Shown: positions 34,771-43,947 of the stretch, piece after piece
How positions within the stretch are numbered: the stretch's first letter is position 1
How the letters are laid out: each line of letters begins with the position of its first letter
Assembly: GCA_002304445.1 (NCBI GenBank)
Contig: NEVA01000016.1
Coordinates: forward strand, 1-64,000
Source: Opitutia bacterium Tous-C4FEB
GTDB taxonomy: Bacteria > Verrucomicrobiota > Verrucomicrobiia > Opitutales > Opitutaceae
Direction of reading: 5' to 3'
DNA: 64,000 nt
Translations under genes and position numbers: made by a program
Notes under the pieces: generated by a model
The model's input: the letters and a program-made list of their open reading frames with translations, nothing else
Database searches by the model: none
What the model was told of the DNA's origin: nothing

Positions 34771-37179
34771 ATGATTAAAAACAAACTTCACGCCCTGCTC
34801 GCGGCCCTCGCGACTGCCGGTCTTTCCGCACCGCTCGCGGCCCAAACCGCTCCTGCACCCGCCGCCGCCACCGACGCCGTTCGCATGGAAAAATTCGAAG
34901 TCAGCGACGTGCCCATCGAGCAGCAAATCGTTCCCACGTCCCGCCCTTTCAATTCCGTCTTCGGGATCGACCGCAGCATTTTGGATACGCCGCGCAACGT
35001 CACCATCATCTCCCGCGAGCAGCTCACCGCCATCAACATCCAAGATGTGCGCGACTTCTCCAAACTCACCGCCAGCTCCTACACCCGGAGCAATTTCGGC
35101 GCCCCCACCACCCCCGACATCCGCACGCAGATCGCCGACACCTACTCGAACGGCATGCGCATCGGCCTTTCGAGCAACGGCAACGGCATGCCCGTGAACT
35201 TCAACGCCGTTGAATCGGTCAACATCGTCAAGGGTCCTGCCACCGCCGTTTACGGTGCCTCCCAATATGTCGGCGGCTACGCCGACTACGTGACCAAGCG
35301 CCCTTCCTTCGACAGCCGCAAGGGCACCGTCTCGGTCACCATCGGTTCCTACGATCAATACCGCTGGACCGCCGACTACAACGTTCCCGTCGATGCCAAG
35401 ACCGCCTACCGCGTCAGCTACTCCGGCGAACAGTCCGGCAGCTACTACGTCGATGGCCACAAGAACACGCAGGCCCTCTACGCCGCCCTCACCCACCGCG
35501 CGAGCGACAAGTACGAGATCTTCGTGAACTCCGAAGCCTTCTACGGCGACTACGTCGAGAACTTCGGCATCAACCGCGTCACCCAGGACCTCATCGACAA
35601 CGGCAACTACATCACCGGCGTGAACAACAATCCGGCGCCGAACTTCTCCGGCGGCGCCTTCCTTGGTTACCGCGACTCCACCGGCGCTCCGATCACGTTC
35701 TCCAATATCAACGTCGTCGCCGGCACGCCCGCCCCTATCTCCGATCCGCAGAATTCCCGCTGGGTTGTTTCCGGCTTTCCCGCGGTCAACCGTATCACCG
35801 TCGGACCCACCGTTAAGATCGACCGCAGCAACCGCACGCTGAAACCCGGCGACCATTCCTTCGGTTTCAGTTACAACGGCCAAGCGATCCAGACCTTCAC
35901 CCCGTCGCCCGACTTCGCGATCGGCAACAACAGCTTCCTCCGCTACGTCCGCCGCAGCACCCTGTCCTCCTACTCCTACTCCGAGATCATCGACCCAAGC
36001 TGGAGCTTCGAGAATCGCACCGAGTTCCGCGTCACCAAGGGCGCCTTTTCGTCCAACAGCGGTCTCGGCCTTCGCTACCAATACGTCGCCGCGTTCAACG
36101 ATTTCTTCAACGAACCCGCCAACGTCTGGGACCTGACGAAAGACCACAATTTCATCAACTACTTCAACTCGGTAAACTCGCCGAGCCCGTTTACTCAAGT
36201 CCCCGTCCCCGGCTGGTCCGGCCGCTACTACACGCCCGACAACGGCGACTCCGGCGAATCCAAGGTCTTTACGACCTCCGCCTTCAGCCAGAATAGCTAC
36301 AAGGTAAACGACCAACTCACCCTCGACGCCGGTGCCCGGGTCGACCTGATGTCGATCAAGTATCGCGATTTCGCCGGCTTCCTCCCCGGTGACAGCGTCA
36401 TCGTCGGCCTGCCGAACTACAACCTGAGCGCCAGCTACAAAGTCACCAAAGACCTCGGCACCTACGTCACCTACAACTACAGCCAGAATCCGGTCGGCGC
36501 AGTCGGCAACGGCGGCGGTTTCACCACCGGCGGTAACCGCAACTTCTCCAACGCCGCCCTCCGCGGCGAGGCGATCCTCACCGAGGCCGGAGCTAAGTAT
36601 TCCTTCGGCGGCGGCAAGGGCTTCATCGGCGGCGCAATCTTCCAGCAAAACCGCGAGCAGCTCCAACTGGACCGCTCGGTCCGGAAGTTTGAAACCAAGG
36701 GCTTCGAGGTCGAAGTGAACTACCAGCCCACCAAGAATCTCTACACCACCTTCGGCTACTCCTACCTCGACTCCGTCGTCAACGGCGCCGAGTTCGATGT
36801 CGGCAACACCTCGCTCACGTCGCCCACCAGCCGCTACTTCATCTTGGCCCCCGGCAAAGACTATCGCCGCCAAGGCGTACCGCGGAATCTCTTCAACGCG
36901 AATACGACCTACAAGTTCACCAACGGCTTCGGTCTCACCGGCGGTATCGTCGCGACCAGCGATATCCTCAACAACGTCGTCGGCACCCTCGTGATTCCAG
37001 CGCAATACACGCTCGATGTCACCGGGTTCTACTCGACCAAGGAATACGAGGTCCGCCTCGCGATCATCAATGCCACCGACCAAAAAAATTGGAGCGCACC
37101 CAATGCCGTCTACGGCAACGAGTCCATCATCGCCGATCTCCCGATCCGCGCCGAGCTGACCCTCAAGCATAAATTCTAA
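34771..37179 (+). CDS. TonB-dependent outer membrane receptor
   Basis: An 802-residue outer-membrane receptor. A signal peptide (residues 1 to about 23, ending 'LAAQ') is followed by a KFEVSD segment that may act as a TonB box, then a plug domain ('DTPRNVTIISREQL', 'VNIVKGPATAVYGAS'), then a beta-barrel ending in 'LTLKHKF' with the C-terminal Phe needed for assembly. The overall layout is FhuA/FhuE-like siderophore receptor type. The ATG at 34771 gives a normal signal peptide; an upstream in-frame ATG would add 16 residues without hydrophobic character. Ligand unknown. A terminator follows. Confidence 0.9.
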   Translation: MIKNKLHALLAALATAGLSAPLAAQTAPAPAAATDAVRMEKFEVSDVPIEQQIVPTSRPFNSVFGIDRSILDTPRNVTIISREQLTAINIQDVRDFSKLTASSYTRSNFGAPTTPDIRTQIADTYSNGMRIGLSSNGNGMPVNFNAVESVNIVKGPATAVYGASQYVGGYADYVTKRPSFDSRKGTVSVTIGSYDQYRWTADYNVPVDAKTAYRVSYSGEQSGSYYVDGHKNTQALYAALTHRASDKYEIFVNSEAFYGDYVENFGINRVTQDLIDNGNYITGVNNNPAPNFSGGAFLGYRDSTGAPITFSNINVVAGTPAPISDPQNSRWVVSGFPAVNRITVGPTVKIDRSNRTLKPGDHSFGFSYNGQAIQTFTPSPDFAIGNNSFLRYVRRSTLSSYSYSEIIDPSWSFENRTEFRVTKGAFSSNSGLGLRYQYVAAFNDFFNEPANVWDLTKDHNFINYFNSVNSPSPFTQVPVPGWSGRYYTPDNGDSGESKVFTTSAFSQNSYKVNDQLTLDAGARVDLMSIKYRDFAGFLPGDSVIVGLPNYNLSASYKVTKDLGTYVTYNYSQNPVGAVGNGGGFTTGGNRNFSNAALRGEAILTEAGAKYSFGGGKGFIGGAIFQQNREQLQLDRSVRKFETKGFEVEVNYQPTKNLYTTFGYSYLDSVVNGAEFDVGNTSLTSPTSRYFILAPGKDYRRQGVPRNLFNANTTYKFTNGFGLTGGIVATSDILNNVVGTLVIPAQYTLDVTGFYSTKEYEVRLAIINATDQKNWSAPNAVYGNESIIADLPIRAELTLKHKF

Positions 37180-37198
37180 CCGGCTCCCGCCGTCCCCC

Positions 37199-37228
37199 AA
37201 GGCCGCCCCTCACCGGGCGGCCTTTTTT
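37199..37228 (+). terminator. Intrinsic terminator after the TonB receptor
   Basis: Stem AAGGCCGCCC (37199-37208) with GGGCGGCCTT (37215-37224), loop CTCACC and a T6 run from 37223. Confidence 0.9.
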
Positions 37229-37399
37229 GTAGGCGCGGGTTTACCCGCGATCTCGTTCGTCGCCGTCGTCCGTCACGCCCCAAGCCTGGCCCCCCAGTCG
37301 CCCTCCCCAATGCCCACCCACGCCCTTTCTCGCACCCGGCTGGCGGAGAGATAATTTCTTGTCGCGCCTGCGCCGCTTCCCCGACACTTCGGCCTCCGG

Positions 37400-40300
37400 A
37401 TGAAGTCTTTTCTATCGCTGCCCAACCTTCTCGCCGCCGCTCTCTTGAGCATCGTCGTCTCCATCCCGTTTCTGCCCTTCGCCGCTCCGGTCAAGACCCA
37501 GTTCCGCTTCGAAATCACCGCCACGAACGCCACCGCCGCTCTGCCCCAGCTTTTCTTCGATGTCGGCCGCGGGATCAACGAAGCTGACTCCGCCCGCGAA
37601 AGCCTCGTTGGCGGGACGGCTCCTCAGGTCCTGAGCTTTCCCCTGCCGGCCGGCGACTATCGCGGGTTCCGCCTCGATCCGCTTGATCGCGCCGGCAAGA
37701 TCACCCTCACGCAGGCCCTCATTCGCGGCGCCGACGGCCGGGTCGTGCGCCGCTTCGCCCCGGATGACTTCGTCCCCGAAAACCAAATCGCGACCCGATC
37801 CGTCCAGGGCGAAACCCTCGAACTCGTGACCGAGCCGGCTGCCATCGATCCCATCTTGGGATTGAAGGTCGCGGCTCCTTTCACGCTTCAGTCCAGCCTC
37901 TCTGAAAACCTTCGCTCCCTCGCCCTGCGGGCGTTGCCCACCTTGGCCGTTCTGCTAGGTCTGGTTTGGTTGTTCCGCCGCTCGCTCGACCGATTCAGTC
38001 GCGTCTGGACTTGGCTCGCCGCCCGCCCGGCCCGCGCCGTCGCAATCGGCGCGGTCATCGCCGTCGTCGCCAGCAGCTACCCGGTCATCTTTCTCGGCAA
38101 AAGCATCGTCGCACCCAACAACGGCACGCTCCTGCTTTACGAAGATTTCCCCACGCTCCCCGGTTATCGCGACCGCGCGGTCGGGGCTCACTCTGGCGCC
38201 GATATCGGCGCGATTATGTGGCAACATATCCCGCTTTCCATGCTCCAGCACGAAGCGCTTTTCCGCGACGGAGAGCTCCCACTCTGGAACCGCTACAACT
38301 CCGCGGGCACCGTCCATTTGGGCCAAGGTCAATCGATGTTCGGCGACCCGTTGCATTTTTTCGTGATCGCAGCCAACGGCGCGACGTGGGCGTGGGACCT
38401 CAAATACCTCGCCGCAAAATGGCTGCTCGCCTGCGGCCTTGGTCTTTGCGTGCTGCGTCTCACCAGCCACCTGCCCGCCGCGTTGCTCGTCGCTTTCGCC
38501 GCCAACTTCGTGGGCTTTTTTCCATTCCGGCTGAACCACCCGGCATTTTTCAGTTTCTGCTATGCGCCGTGGGTGCTCTACGCTTGGTTGCGGATTGCCT
38601 CAGCTCCACACTGGACCGGCGCCGCCCGCTGGTCTGCCGCGCTCGTCCTCGCCAACTGGACCCTCATGAACAGCGGCACGGTGAAGGAGGCTTACATGTT
38701 GCTGCTTACGCTCAACTTCGCCGGAGCCTGCGCTCTGCTGGTTTCGTTACTCGCCCCACGGGAGCGCATGCTGCGCTTCGGTCTCGCCGGCGTGGCCGGG
38801 ATAATTCTCATCTGCCTGTCAGCTCCGGTCTGGCTCACCTTTCTCGACGCGCTGAAAAACTCCTACACCGGCTACAACGTCCCCACCGCATTCCAACTGC
38901 CACCGAGTCTCGGCTTGGGTTTCTTCGACGAAATTCTGCTGCGCCCATTCTGGGTGAACGAGACGGTCTACAATCCCTCGGCCAACTTTCTCGTTCTTAC
39001 CGGTGTACTCGCTTTTTTGGTCTATTTGCGCGGCGCCGTCGTAAATCGGCTCGTCCTCGGTCTTGCTTTCGCGGCCGTGCTCCCGGGGTCGATCGTCTTT
39101 GGTTTGATTCCGCCACTCTGGATAGCCCAACTCCCGTTCCTCGGTAACGTTTCACACATCGATAACTCCTTCGGGGTTGGCCTCATTTTGCTGTTGATCG
39201 TGCTGGCGGGCGTCGGTTTCGCCGCAGCGTCCGCCCGCCTCGCACGGCCCGAGGGTCGCGGCGATCTCGCCATCGCCAGCCTGTTGTTATTCGCCTTGGT
39301 TTTACCCTACATCGCCCACCGGCAGACCATCCAGCGCAGCACCTATTCCTACCTGCACTGGGGCCAGACGCTCCCCTACAGCCCGTTCGTCTGGGGCAGC
39401 TTGCTCGTCCTCCTCGTCGCGGCCGTCGGGTTCATGCTCGTCTCGCGTCGCATCCTCACCCGGGGCCCCTCGACTGCGACCGTGCTCGTCGCCGTCACCT
39501 GCATCACCGTCATGCTCTGGCGCCACGGTTGGCACGCCGGAGTCGGCTTTGAGGGCCGAGTCGTCGCCCCGATGGTCCGCGCCGATTTCCACGCCAAATC
39601 TCCCGCAATCGGAGCCCTGCGTGCTGATCAAAAAAACGAACCCAGCCGCGCGTTCGGTTTTCAGGGCAACTTCTTCCCGGGATGGACTGGCGTCTACCGC
39701 CTCGAGGGCATCCACGGCCCAGATGCCTTGGTCAACCCCCGCTTTCGGGAACTGATCGAAGCCTGCGGCTTCGAACGCATCTGGGATTGGCGCCTCTATC
39801 AGGAATTTTCGAAATTTCCTCCGCTGCATCGTTTCTACGACGTTCTCAACGTCCGCCACTACCTCGACTACCGGAGCAACCAAGGCCTGCTCGGCGCTCA
39901 GTTGACGCCCGTCTTCATCGGCGACCTCGACGTCTACCGCAGCGAAACCACCTGGCCTCGCGCCTTCTTCACCGACCGCCTTGCCCCCTACGCCACCCCC
40001 AAAGACTTCGCCCAACTCATCGCCTCGGGCGACGGCCGCCCCTTTGCCGCCATGCAGAGCAATGATCCGCTCTTTCGCCGCGAAATCCCCACCGAACTCG
40101 CCAGTCGCACGGTCACTCCCGCCCGCAATTACCGGCTTACCGCCAACACAACCGCTCTCGAAATCGACGCTTCCGGACCCGGCCTGGTGGTGCTCACCGA
40201 GGCCTGGCTTGATCGAGATTTCCGCGTCACTCTTAACGGCCGGCGCGTTGATTATCTGCGCGTCAACCACGCCTTCAAAGGCGTTGTCATCCCCTCTGCC

Positions 40301-40462
40301 GGTTCGCATCGCATCGAGTTCACCTATCGCCCCCGTCGCTTCGCCCTCTCGCTCAATCTCGCCGGGCTCGGCCTGATCCTCTTGGCCGGTTCCTGCTACC
40401 TCGTTCGCCGCGCCGAACGGTCCGCGGCAGCCTCTGCCAGCCGCGCTGGGCGCCGCGCATGA
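37400..40462 (+). CDS. YfhO-like polytopic membrane protein
   Basis: A 1020-residue protein. An N-terminal anchor is followed by a soluble domain of about 150 residues, then about 12 membrane segments (residues about 180-700) with the loop 'GELPLWNRYNSAGTVHLGQ', and a C-terminal beta domain ending 'AFKGVVIPSAGSHRIEFTYRPRRF' before a last helix. The 'PLWN' loop and the C-terminal beta motif are characteristic of YfhO/GT-C-like proteins, some of which glycosylate teichoic or surface polymers. It begins a tight operon: its TGA overlaps the ATG of the methyltransferase (40459-40462). Lipid-linked sugar transfer is inferred. Confidence 0.82.
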   Translation: MKSFLSLPNLLAAALLSIVVSIPFLPFAAPVKTQFRFEITATNATAALPQLFFDVGRGINEADSARESLVGGTAPQVLSFPLPAGDYRGFRLDPLDRAGKITLTQALIRGADGRVVRRFAPDDFVPENQIATRSVQGETLELVTEPAAIDPILGLKVAAPFTLQSSLSENLRSLALRALPTLAVLLGLVWLFRRSLDRFSRVWTWLAARPARAVAIGAVIAVVASSYPVIFLGKSIVAPNNGTLLLYEDFPTLPGYRDRAVGAHSGADIGAIMWQHIPLSMLQHEALFRDGELPLWNRYNSAGTVHLGQGQSMFGDPLHFFVIAANGATWAWDLKYLAAKWLLACGLGLCVLRLTSHLPAALLVAFAANFVGFFPFRLNHPAFFSFCYAPWVLYAWLRIASAPHWTGAARWSAALVLANWTLMNSGTVKEAYMLLLTLNFAGACALLVSLLAPRERMLRFGLAGVAGIILICLSAPVWLTFLDALKNSYTGYNVPTAFQLPPSLGLGFFDEILLRPFWVNETVYNPSANFLVLTGVLAFLVYLRGAVVNRLVLGLAFAAVLPGSIVFGLIPPLWIAQLPFLGNVSHIDNSFGVGLILLLIVLAGVGFAAASARLARPEGRGDLAIASLLLFALVLPYIAHRQTIQRSTYSYLHWGQTLPYSPFVWGSLLVLLVAAVGFMLVSRRILTRGPSTATVLVAVTCITVMLWRHGWHAGVGFEGRVVAPMVRADFHAKSPAIGALRADQKNEPSRAFGFQGNFFPGWTGVYRLEGIHGPDALVNPRFRELIEACGFERIWDWRLYQEFSKFPPLHRFYDVLNVRHYLDYRSNQGLLGAQLTPVFIGDLDVYRSETTWPRAFFTDRLAPYATPKDFAQLIASGDGRPFAAMQSNDPLFRREIPTELASRTVTPARNYRLTANTTALEIDASGPGLVVLTEAWLDRDFRVTLNGRRVDYLRVNHAFKGVVIPSAGSHRIEFTYRPRRFALSLNLAGLGLILLAGSCYLVRRAERSAAASASRAGRRA

Positions 40463-41391
40463 GGCCCGTCGCCGCCCCGCCCGTTTGCCGCTGCTGCGGC
40501 TCCGCCGCCGTGCGTTCCCGCGGATCAAAGCGCGGCACTTTCATCACCCAGGATTTTGCCTACCTCAGCTGCGCCACCTGCGGATATCTCTTCGTCGATC
40601 CGTTCGCCGGTTATGAAATCTACAACGACGACTACTACCGCGGCCGCGGTCCCGACCCCTACGTCGACTACGCCTCCGAATACACCGACTACCGCGCGAC
40701 CGATCGCATCCTTGAGTTCGAAGACCTTGTCCGTCTCGCGTCCGTCTATTTCTCCGCCGCCCCTCGCTCGGATTCACCGCTCCGGTGGCTCGACTTCGGT
40801 TGCGGGGCCGGCGGCCTGCTCAAGTTTCTCTCCGCCCGCAAAACTCTTTCCGTGTCCGGCCGCGCCCGACCCGTCGAAGTCACGGGACACGATGTTGGCT
40901 CCTACGCCGATCTCCTGCGCACCCGCGACGGTTTCCGTATCCTAAATCTCGACGCCATCCGTGACCTGCCCGATCACCAGTTCGACGTCATCAGTCTCAT
41001 CGAGGTCATCGAACACATCGAATATCCCGATCCCGTCATCGCCCTCGCGGCGCGCCTGCTTCGACCCGGTGGCCTCCTGCTTTTGACCACCGGCAATAAC
41101 GATTGCCCCGTTGCTCGCCGCACCGGCCTGGCCAACCGCTACTACCTGCCGGAGATTCACGTTGGCATTTTCAATCCCCATTGCCTGCGCACGATCTACA
41201 AACGCCACGGCCTGATCCCGCACCACGTGCGCTATTCGGGTGTGGTGAAATTCAAAGTCATCAAGAGCCTCGTCCATCCCGGCCGCCGCCGGATCGCCCG
41301 CATCGCGTTGAAATTCCCCCCGCTGGTCCGCCTCATCGACCTCGCCTACGGCGTCTCAGCAATGCCTTGCGCCACAAAACCCCTTCTCTAA
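40459..41391 (+). CDS. Methyltransferase with N-terminal zinc ribbon
   Basis: A 310-residue protein. Cys residues at 10, 13, 38 and 41 form a CxxC...CxxC ribbon, and the SAM motif 'LDFGCGAGG' lies near residues 111-119, followed by 'FDVISLIEVIEHIEYPDP'. This ribbon-methyltransferase layout is common in sugar C-methyltransferases and related enzymes of glycan clusters. It overlaps the YfhO-like gene by 4 bases and is 13 bases before the GT2 gene, so translation is likely coupled. Substrate unknown; the ribbon distinguishes it from the other methyltransferases in the window. Confidence 0.85.
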   Translation: MRPVAAPPVCRCCGSAAVRSRGSKRGTFITQDFAYLSCATCGYLFVDPFAGYEIYNDDYYRGRGPDPYVDYASEYTDYRATDRILEFEDLVRLASVYFSAAPRSDSPLRWLDFGCGAGGLLKFLSARKTLSVSGRARPVEVTGHDVGSYADLLRTRDGFRILNLDAIRDLPDHQFDVISLIEVIEHIEYPDPVIALAARLLRPGGLLLLTTGNNDCPVARRTGLANRYYLPEIHVGIFNPHCLRTIYKRHGLIPHHVRYSGVVKFKVIKSLVHPGRRRIARIALKFPPLVRLIDLAYGVSAMPCATKPLL

Positions 41392-41404
41392 ATCACCCTC
41401 CTTC

Positions 41405-42169
41405 ATGTCGTCAAACGCGCCCGTCTCGCTTCCTCTGCCGCACCGCACGCTCTCGGTGATCGTGCCCATTTTCAACGAAGCCGCGACGCTCCGCACCGCC
41501 CTCGACGCCATTGTGGCCAAAACGGTCGCCGGCTGGGACCTCGAGCTCATCTTCGTCGAAAGCAACTCCACCGATGGCTCCCGCGCGATCGTCGAGACCT
41601 ACCGCACCGAGCCCCGGGTTACGCTCATCTTCGAAGATAAACCTCGCGGCAAAGGCCACGCCGTCCGCAACGCGCTCGCCCGCGCCACCGGCGAATTCAT
41701 CCTCATCCAAGACGCGGATCTCGAATACTCCCTCGACGACTACGAGAAACTTCTCCTCCCGCTCGCCGCCGGCACGCACACCTTCGTGCTCGGCTCGCGC
41801 CACAACCCTGGCGATGGCTTCGCTATGCGGAGGTTCAACGACCAACCGCTCCACGCCTTTATCCTCAACACCGCCCACTGGACCTTCACCCTTTTGATCG
41901 ACATCTCCCTCGGCATTTGGCTCAAGGATCCTTTCACGATGTATAAAATTTTCCGCCGCGACGCGCTGCAAGGAATCACGCTCACGTGCAACCGCTTCGA
42001 TCTCGACTGGGAACTTCTGATCAAGCTCATCCGCGCCGGCCACCGCCCGATCGAGATCCCGATCAGCTACAATTCGCGCTCGTTCAAGGAAGGGAAAAAA
42101 ATCCGCATGTTCCGCGACCCCCTCACTTGGCTTGTCGCTTGGGCCAAGTCCCGCTTCGGTCCGCTTTGA
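41405..42169 (+). CDS. GT2 glycosyltransferase, dolichol-phosphate mannosyltransferase-like
   Basis: A 254-residue GT-A fold enzyme. 'LSVIVPIFNEAATL' starts the nucleotide-binding domain, 'VESNSTDGS' and 'RGKGHAVRNAL' follow, and 'IQDADLEY' near residue 103 is the metal-binding DxD. This is the DPM1/GtrB-like layout that loads a sugar onto polyprenyl phosphate. No C-terminal membrane helices are present, so it may work with a separate membrane partner such as the GtrA protein at 12550 or the YfhO-like protein at 37400. It is 13 bases after the ribbon methyltransferase. Sugar unknown. Confidence 0.88.
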   Translation: MSSNAPVSLPLPHRTLSVIVPIFNEAATLRTALDAIVAKTVAGWDLELIFVESNSTDGSRAIVETYRTEPRVTLIFEDKPRGKGHAVRNALARATGEFILIQDADLEYSLDDYEKLLLPLAAGTHTFVLGSRHNPGDGFAMRRFNDQPLHAFILNTAHWTFTLLIDISLGIWLKDPFTMYKIFRRDALQGITLTCNRFDLDWELLIKLIRAGHRPIEIPISYNSRSFKEGKKIRMFRDPLTWLVAWAKSRFGPL

Positions 42170-42184
42170 TTTTTCGTCAGCCCC

Positions 42185-43246
42185 ATGTCCAAAACCCTGC
42201 TCGTCACCGGCTCCTCCGGCCTCATCGGCTCCGAGGTTTGCGTCTACTTCGCCCGCGAACTCGGCTACACCGTCCACGGCGTCGATAACAACCAGCGCGC
42301 CGTCTTTTTCGGCCCTTCCGGCGATACGCGCTGGAATCAAAACCGCCTCGCCGCCGACCTGCCCGGCTTCGTCCACCACGAGCTCGATATCCGGGACCGC
42401 GCCGGCGTCCTGGCCTTGGTCAAGACGGTCAAGCCATCCGTCATTGTCCACACCGCCGCGCAACCGTCCCACGACCGCGCCGCGGCCATCCCTTTCGACG
42501 ACTTCGACACCAACGCCGTCGGCACCCTCAATTTTCTCGAAGCCGCCCGCCAAGCCGCGCCCGAATCTCCGTTCGTCCACATGTCGACGAACAAGGTCTA
42601 CGGCGACGCCCCCAACCGCATCGCCCTCACCGAGCTCGCCACGCGCTGGGACTACGCCGATCCCGCCTACGAGCACGGCATCGCGGAGACATTTACCATC
42701 GACCAGTCGAAACACTCTCTCTTCGGCGCCAGCAAAGTTGCCGCCGATGTCATGGTCCAGGAATACGGCCGCTACTTCGGCCTGCCCACCTGCGCCTTGC
42801 GCGGCGGTTGCCTCACCGGCCCCAACCACACCGGCGTCGAGCTCCACGGATTCCTTTCCTACCTCGCAAAATGCAACCTCGAGGGCCGCGAATACCGCGT
42901 CTTCGGTTACAAGGGCAAACAGGTCCGCGACAACATCCACTCCCTCGACGTCGCCCGCTTCATGGCCGCCTTCGTCGCCGCCCCACGTGCCGGCGAGGTC
43001 TACAATCTCGGCGGCGGCAAGGCCAACAGCACCTCCATCCTCGAAGCGTTTAAGATCGCGGAGAAATTCACCGGCCAAGCCCAAGTCCACACCTACGTAA
43101 ACGAGAACCGCGCCGGCGACCACATCTGCTACTATAGCGACCTGCGCAAAATGCGCGCCCACTACCCGGCTTGGGACATTACCCAATCCCTCGAAGAGAC
43201 CATTCGGCAAATCGTCGTGTCCTGGAAAAAGCGAAACTCATCCTGA
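42185..43246 (+). CDS. CDP-paratose 2-epimerase-like extended SDR
   Basis: A 353-residue extended SDR. The GSSGLIG cofactor motif spans residues 9-15, and the segments '[14 protein letters not shown]', '[19 protein letters not shown]' and '[10 protein letters not shown]' match the CDP-tyvelose/paratose epimerase branch. The catalytic position that is normally Tyr is Phe here: F180 in 'SLFGASK', with K184 retained. It may act on a nucleotide sugar with a different proton relay, or use another residue. It closes the operon starting at 37400, 15 bases after the GT2. The second relative at 55654 keeps the Tyr. Confidence 0.82.
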   Translation: MSKTLLVTGSSGLIGSEVCVYFARELGYTVHGVDNNQRAVFFGPSGDTRWNQNRLAADLPGFVHHELDIRDRAGVLALVKTVKPSVIVHTAAQPSHDRAAAIPFDDFDTNAVGTLNFLEAARQAAPESPFVHMSTNKVYGDAPNRIALTELATRWDYADPAYEHGIAETFTIDQSKHSLFGASKVAADVMVQEYGRYFGLPTCALRGGCLTGPNHTGVELHGFLSYLAKCNLEGREYRVFGYKGKQVRDNIHSLDVARFMAAFVAAPRAGEVYNLGGGKANSTSILEAFKIAEKFTGQAQVHTYVNENRAGDHICYYSDLRKMRAHYPAWDITQSLEETIRQIVVSWKKRNSS

Positions 43247-43313
43247 CCGCGCGGGGCCGAGGCGGCATGGGCTTCCCGCCCATGTGCCGAAACCGCCCCC
43301 ACTCCCCGCCGCC

Positions 43314-43934
43314 ATGCGCGCCTCTTTCCCCCGCTCCCTGTTTCTCCTTCTCTCCGGACTCTTGCTCTTCGCCGCGCCCACCGCCCGCGCTCTCTCCGTC
43401 ATCCCGCCCACCTTCGCCGAGTTGGTTGCCGAATCCGAATCCATCGTCCGCGGTGAGGTCACCGCCGTCCGCTCCGCCCACGACGAAGATTCCCCCGGCC
43501 GTCCGATCCGCACCTACGTCACCTTTGATGTTGTTCGCACCCTCAAGGGCGTCACCCCCGCCGCCGGCACCCTTACGCTCGTATTCCTCGGCGGCACCGT
43601 CGGCACCGACACGCTCTCCATTTCCGGGATGCCGGCCTTCTCGCTCGGGGATCGCGAGATTCTCTTCGTCGCCCGCAACGGCAAAACCTACTGCCCGCTC
43701 ATCGCCGCCGGCCACGGCCGCTACCGCATTCTTCGCGATGCCGCCACCCAGCGCGACTATGTCGCCCGCGAAAACCGCACCCCGCTCGAAGACCCTGAGG
43801 AAGTCGTCCTTCCGCTCACCGGCTCCGATGTCGTCGCCCGCCTAAAGTCTCCCGCCCGCGCCCTGTCGCCCGAGGACTTCGAGTCCCGCATCTCCCGCGC
43901 CGTCACCGGCCCCACCGTCCCGGCTGTTCCCTAA
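43314..43934 (+). CDS. Secreted protein of unknown function
   Basis: A 206-residue protein with a signal peptide (hydrophobic residues about 7-20, ending 'ARA'). The mature part has alternating strands and the words 'ESIVRGEVTAVRS' and 'LGDREILFVARNG', seen in small secreted proteins near metalloproteases, but no family is assigned. The ATG at 43314 was preferred to one 10 codons upstream because it begins the charged start of the signal peptide. It ends 13 bases before the matrixin, so it may be its partner or inhibitor; that is a guess from spacing. Confidence 0.7.
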   Translation: MRASFPRSLFLLLSGLLLFAAPTARALSVIPPTFAELVAESESIVRGEVTAVRSAHDEDSPGRPIRTYVTFDVVRTLKGVTPAAGTLTLVFLGGTVGTDTLSISGMPAFSLGDREILFVARNGKTYCPLIAAGHGRYRILRDAATQRDYVARENRTPLEDPEEVVLPLTGSDVVARLKSPARALSPEDFESRISRAVTGPTVPAVP

Positions 43935-43947
43935 GCCCACCTTCCCC

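Noticed and set aside
34753-37200. Long open frame antisense to the TonB receptor (815 codons)
   Set aside because: High-GC DNA gives long antisense frames; its composition is Val/Gly/Glu/Asp-biased, with no motif, and the plus-strand receptor has signal, plug and barrel.
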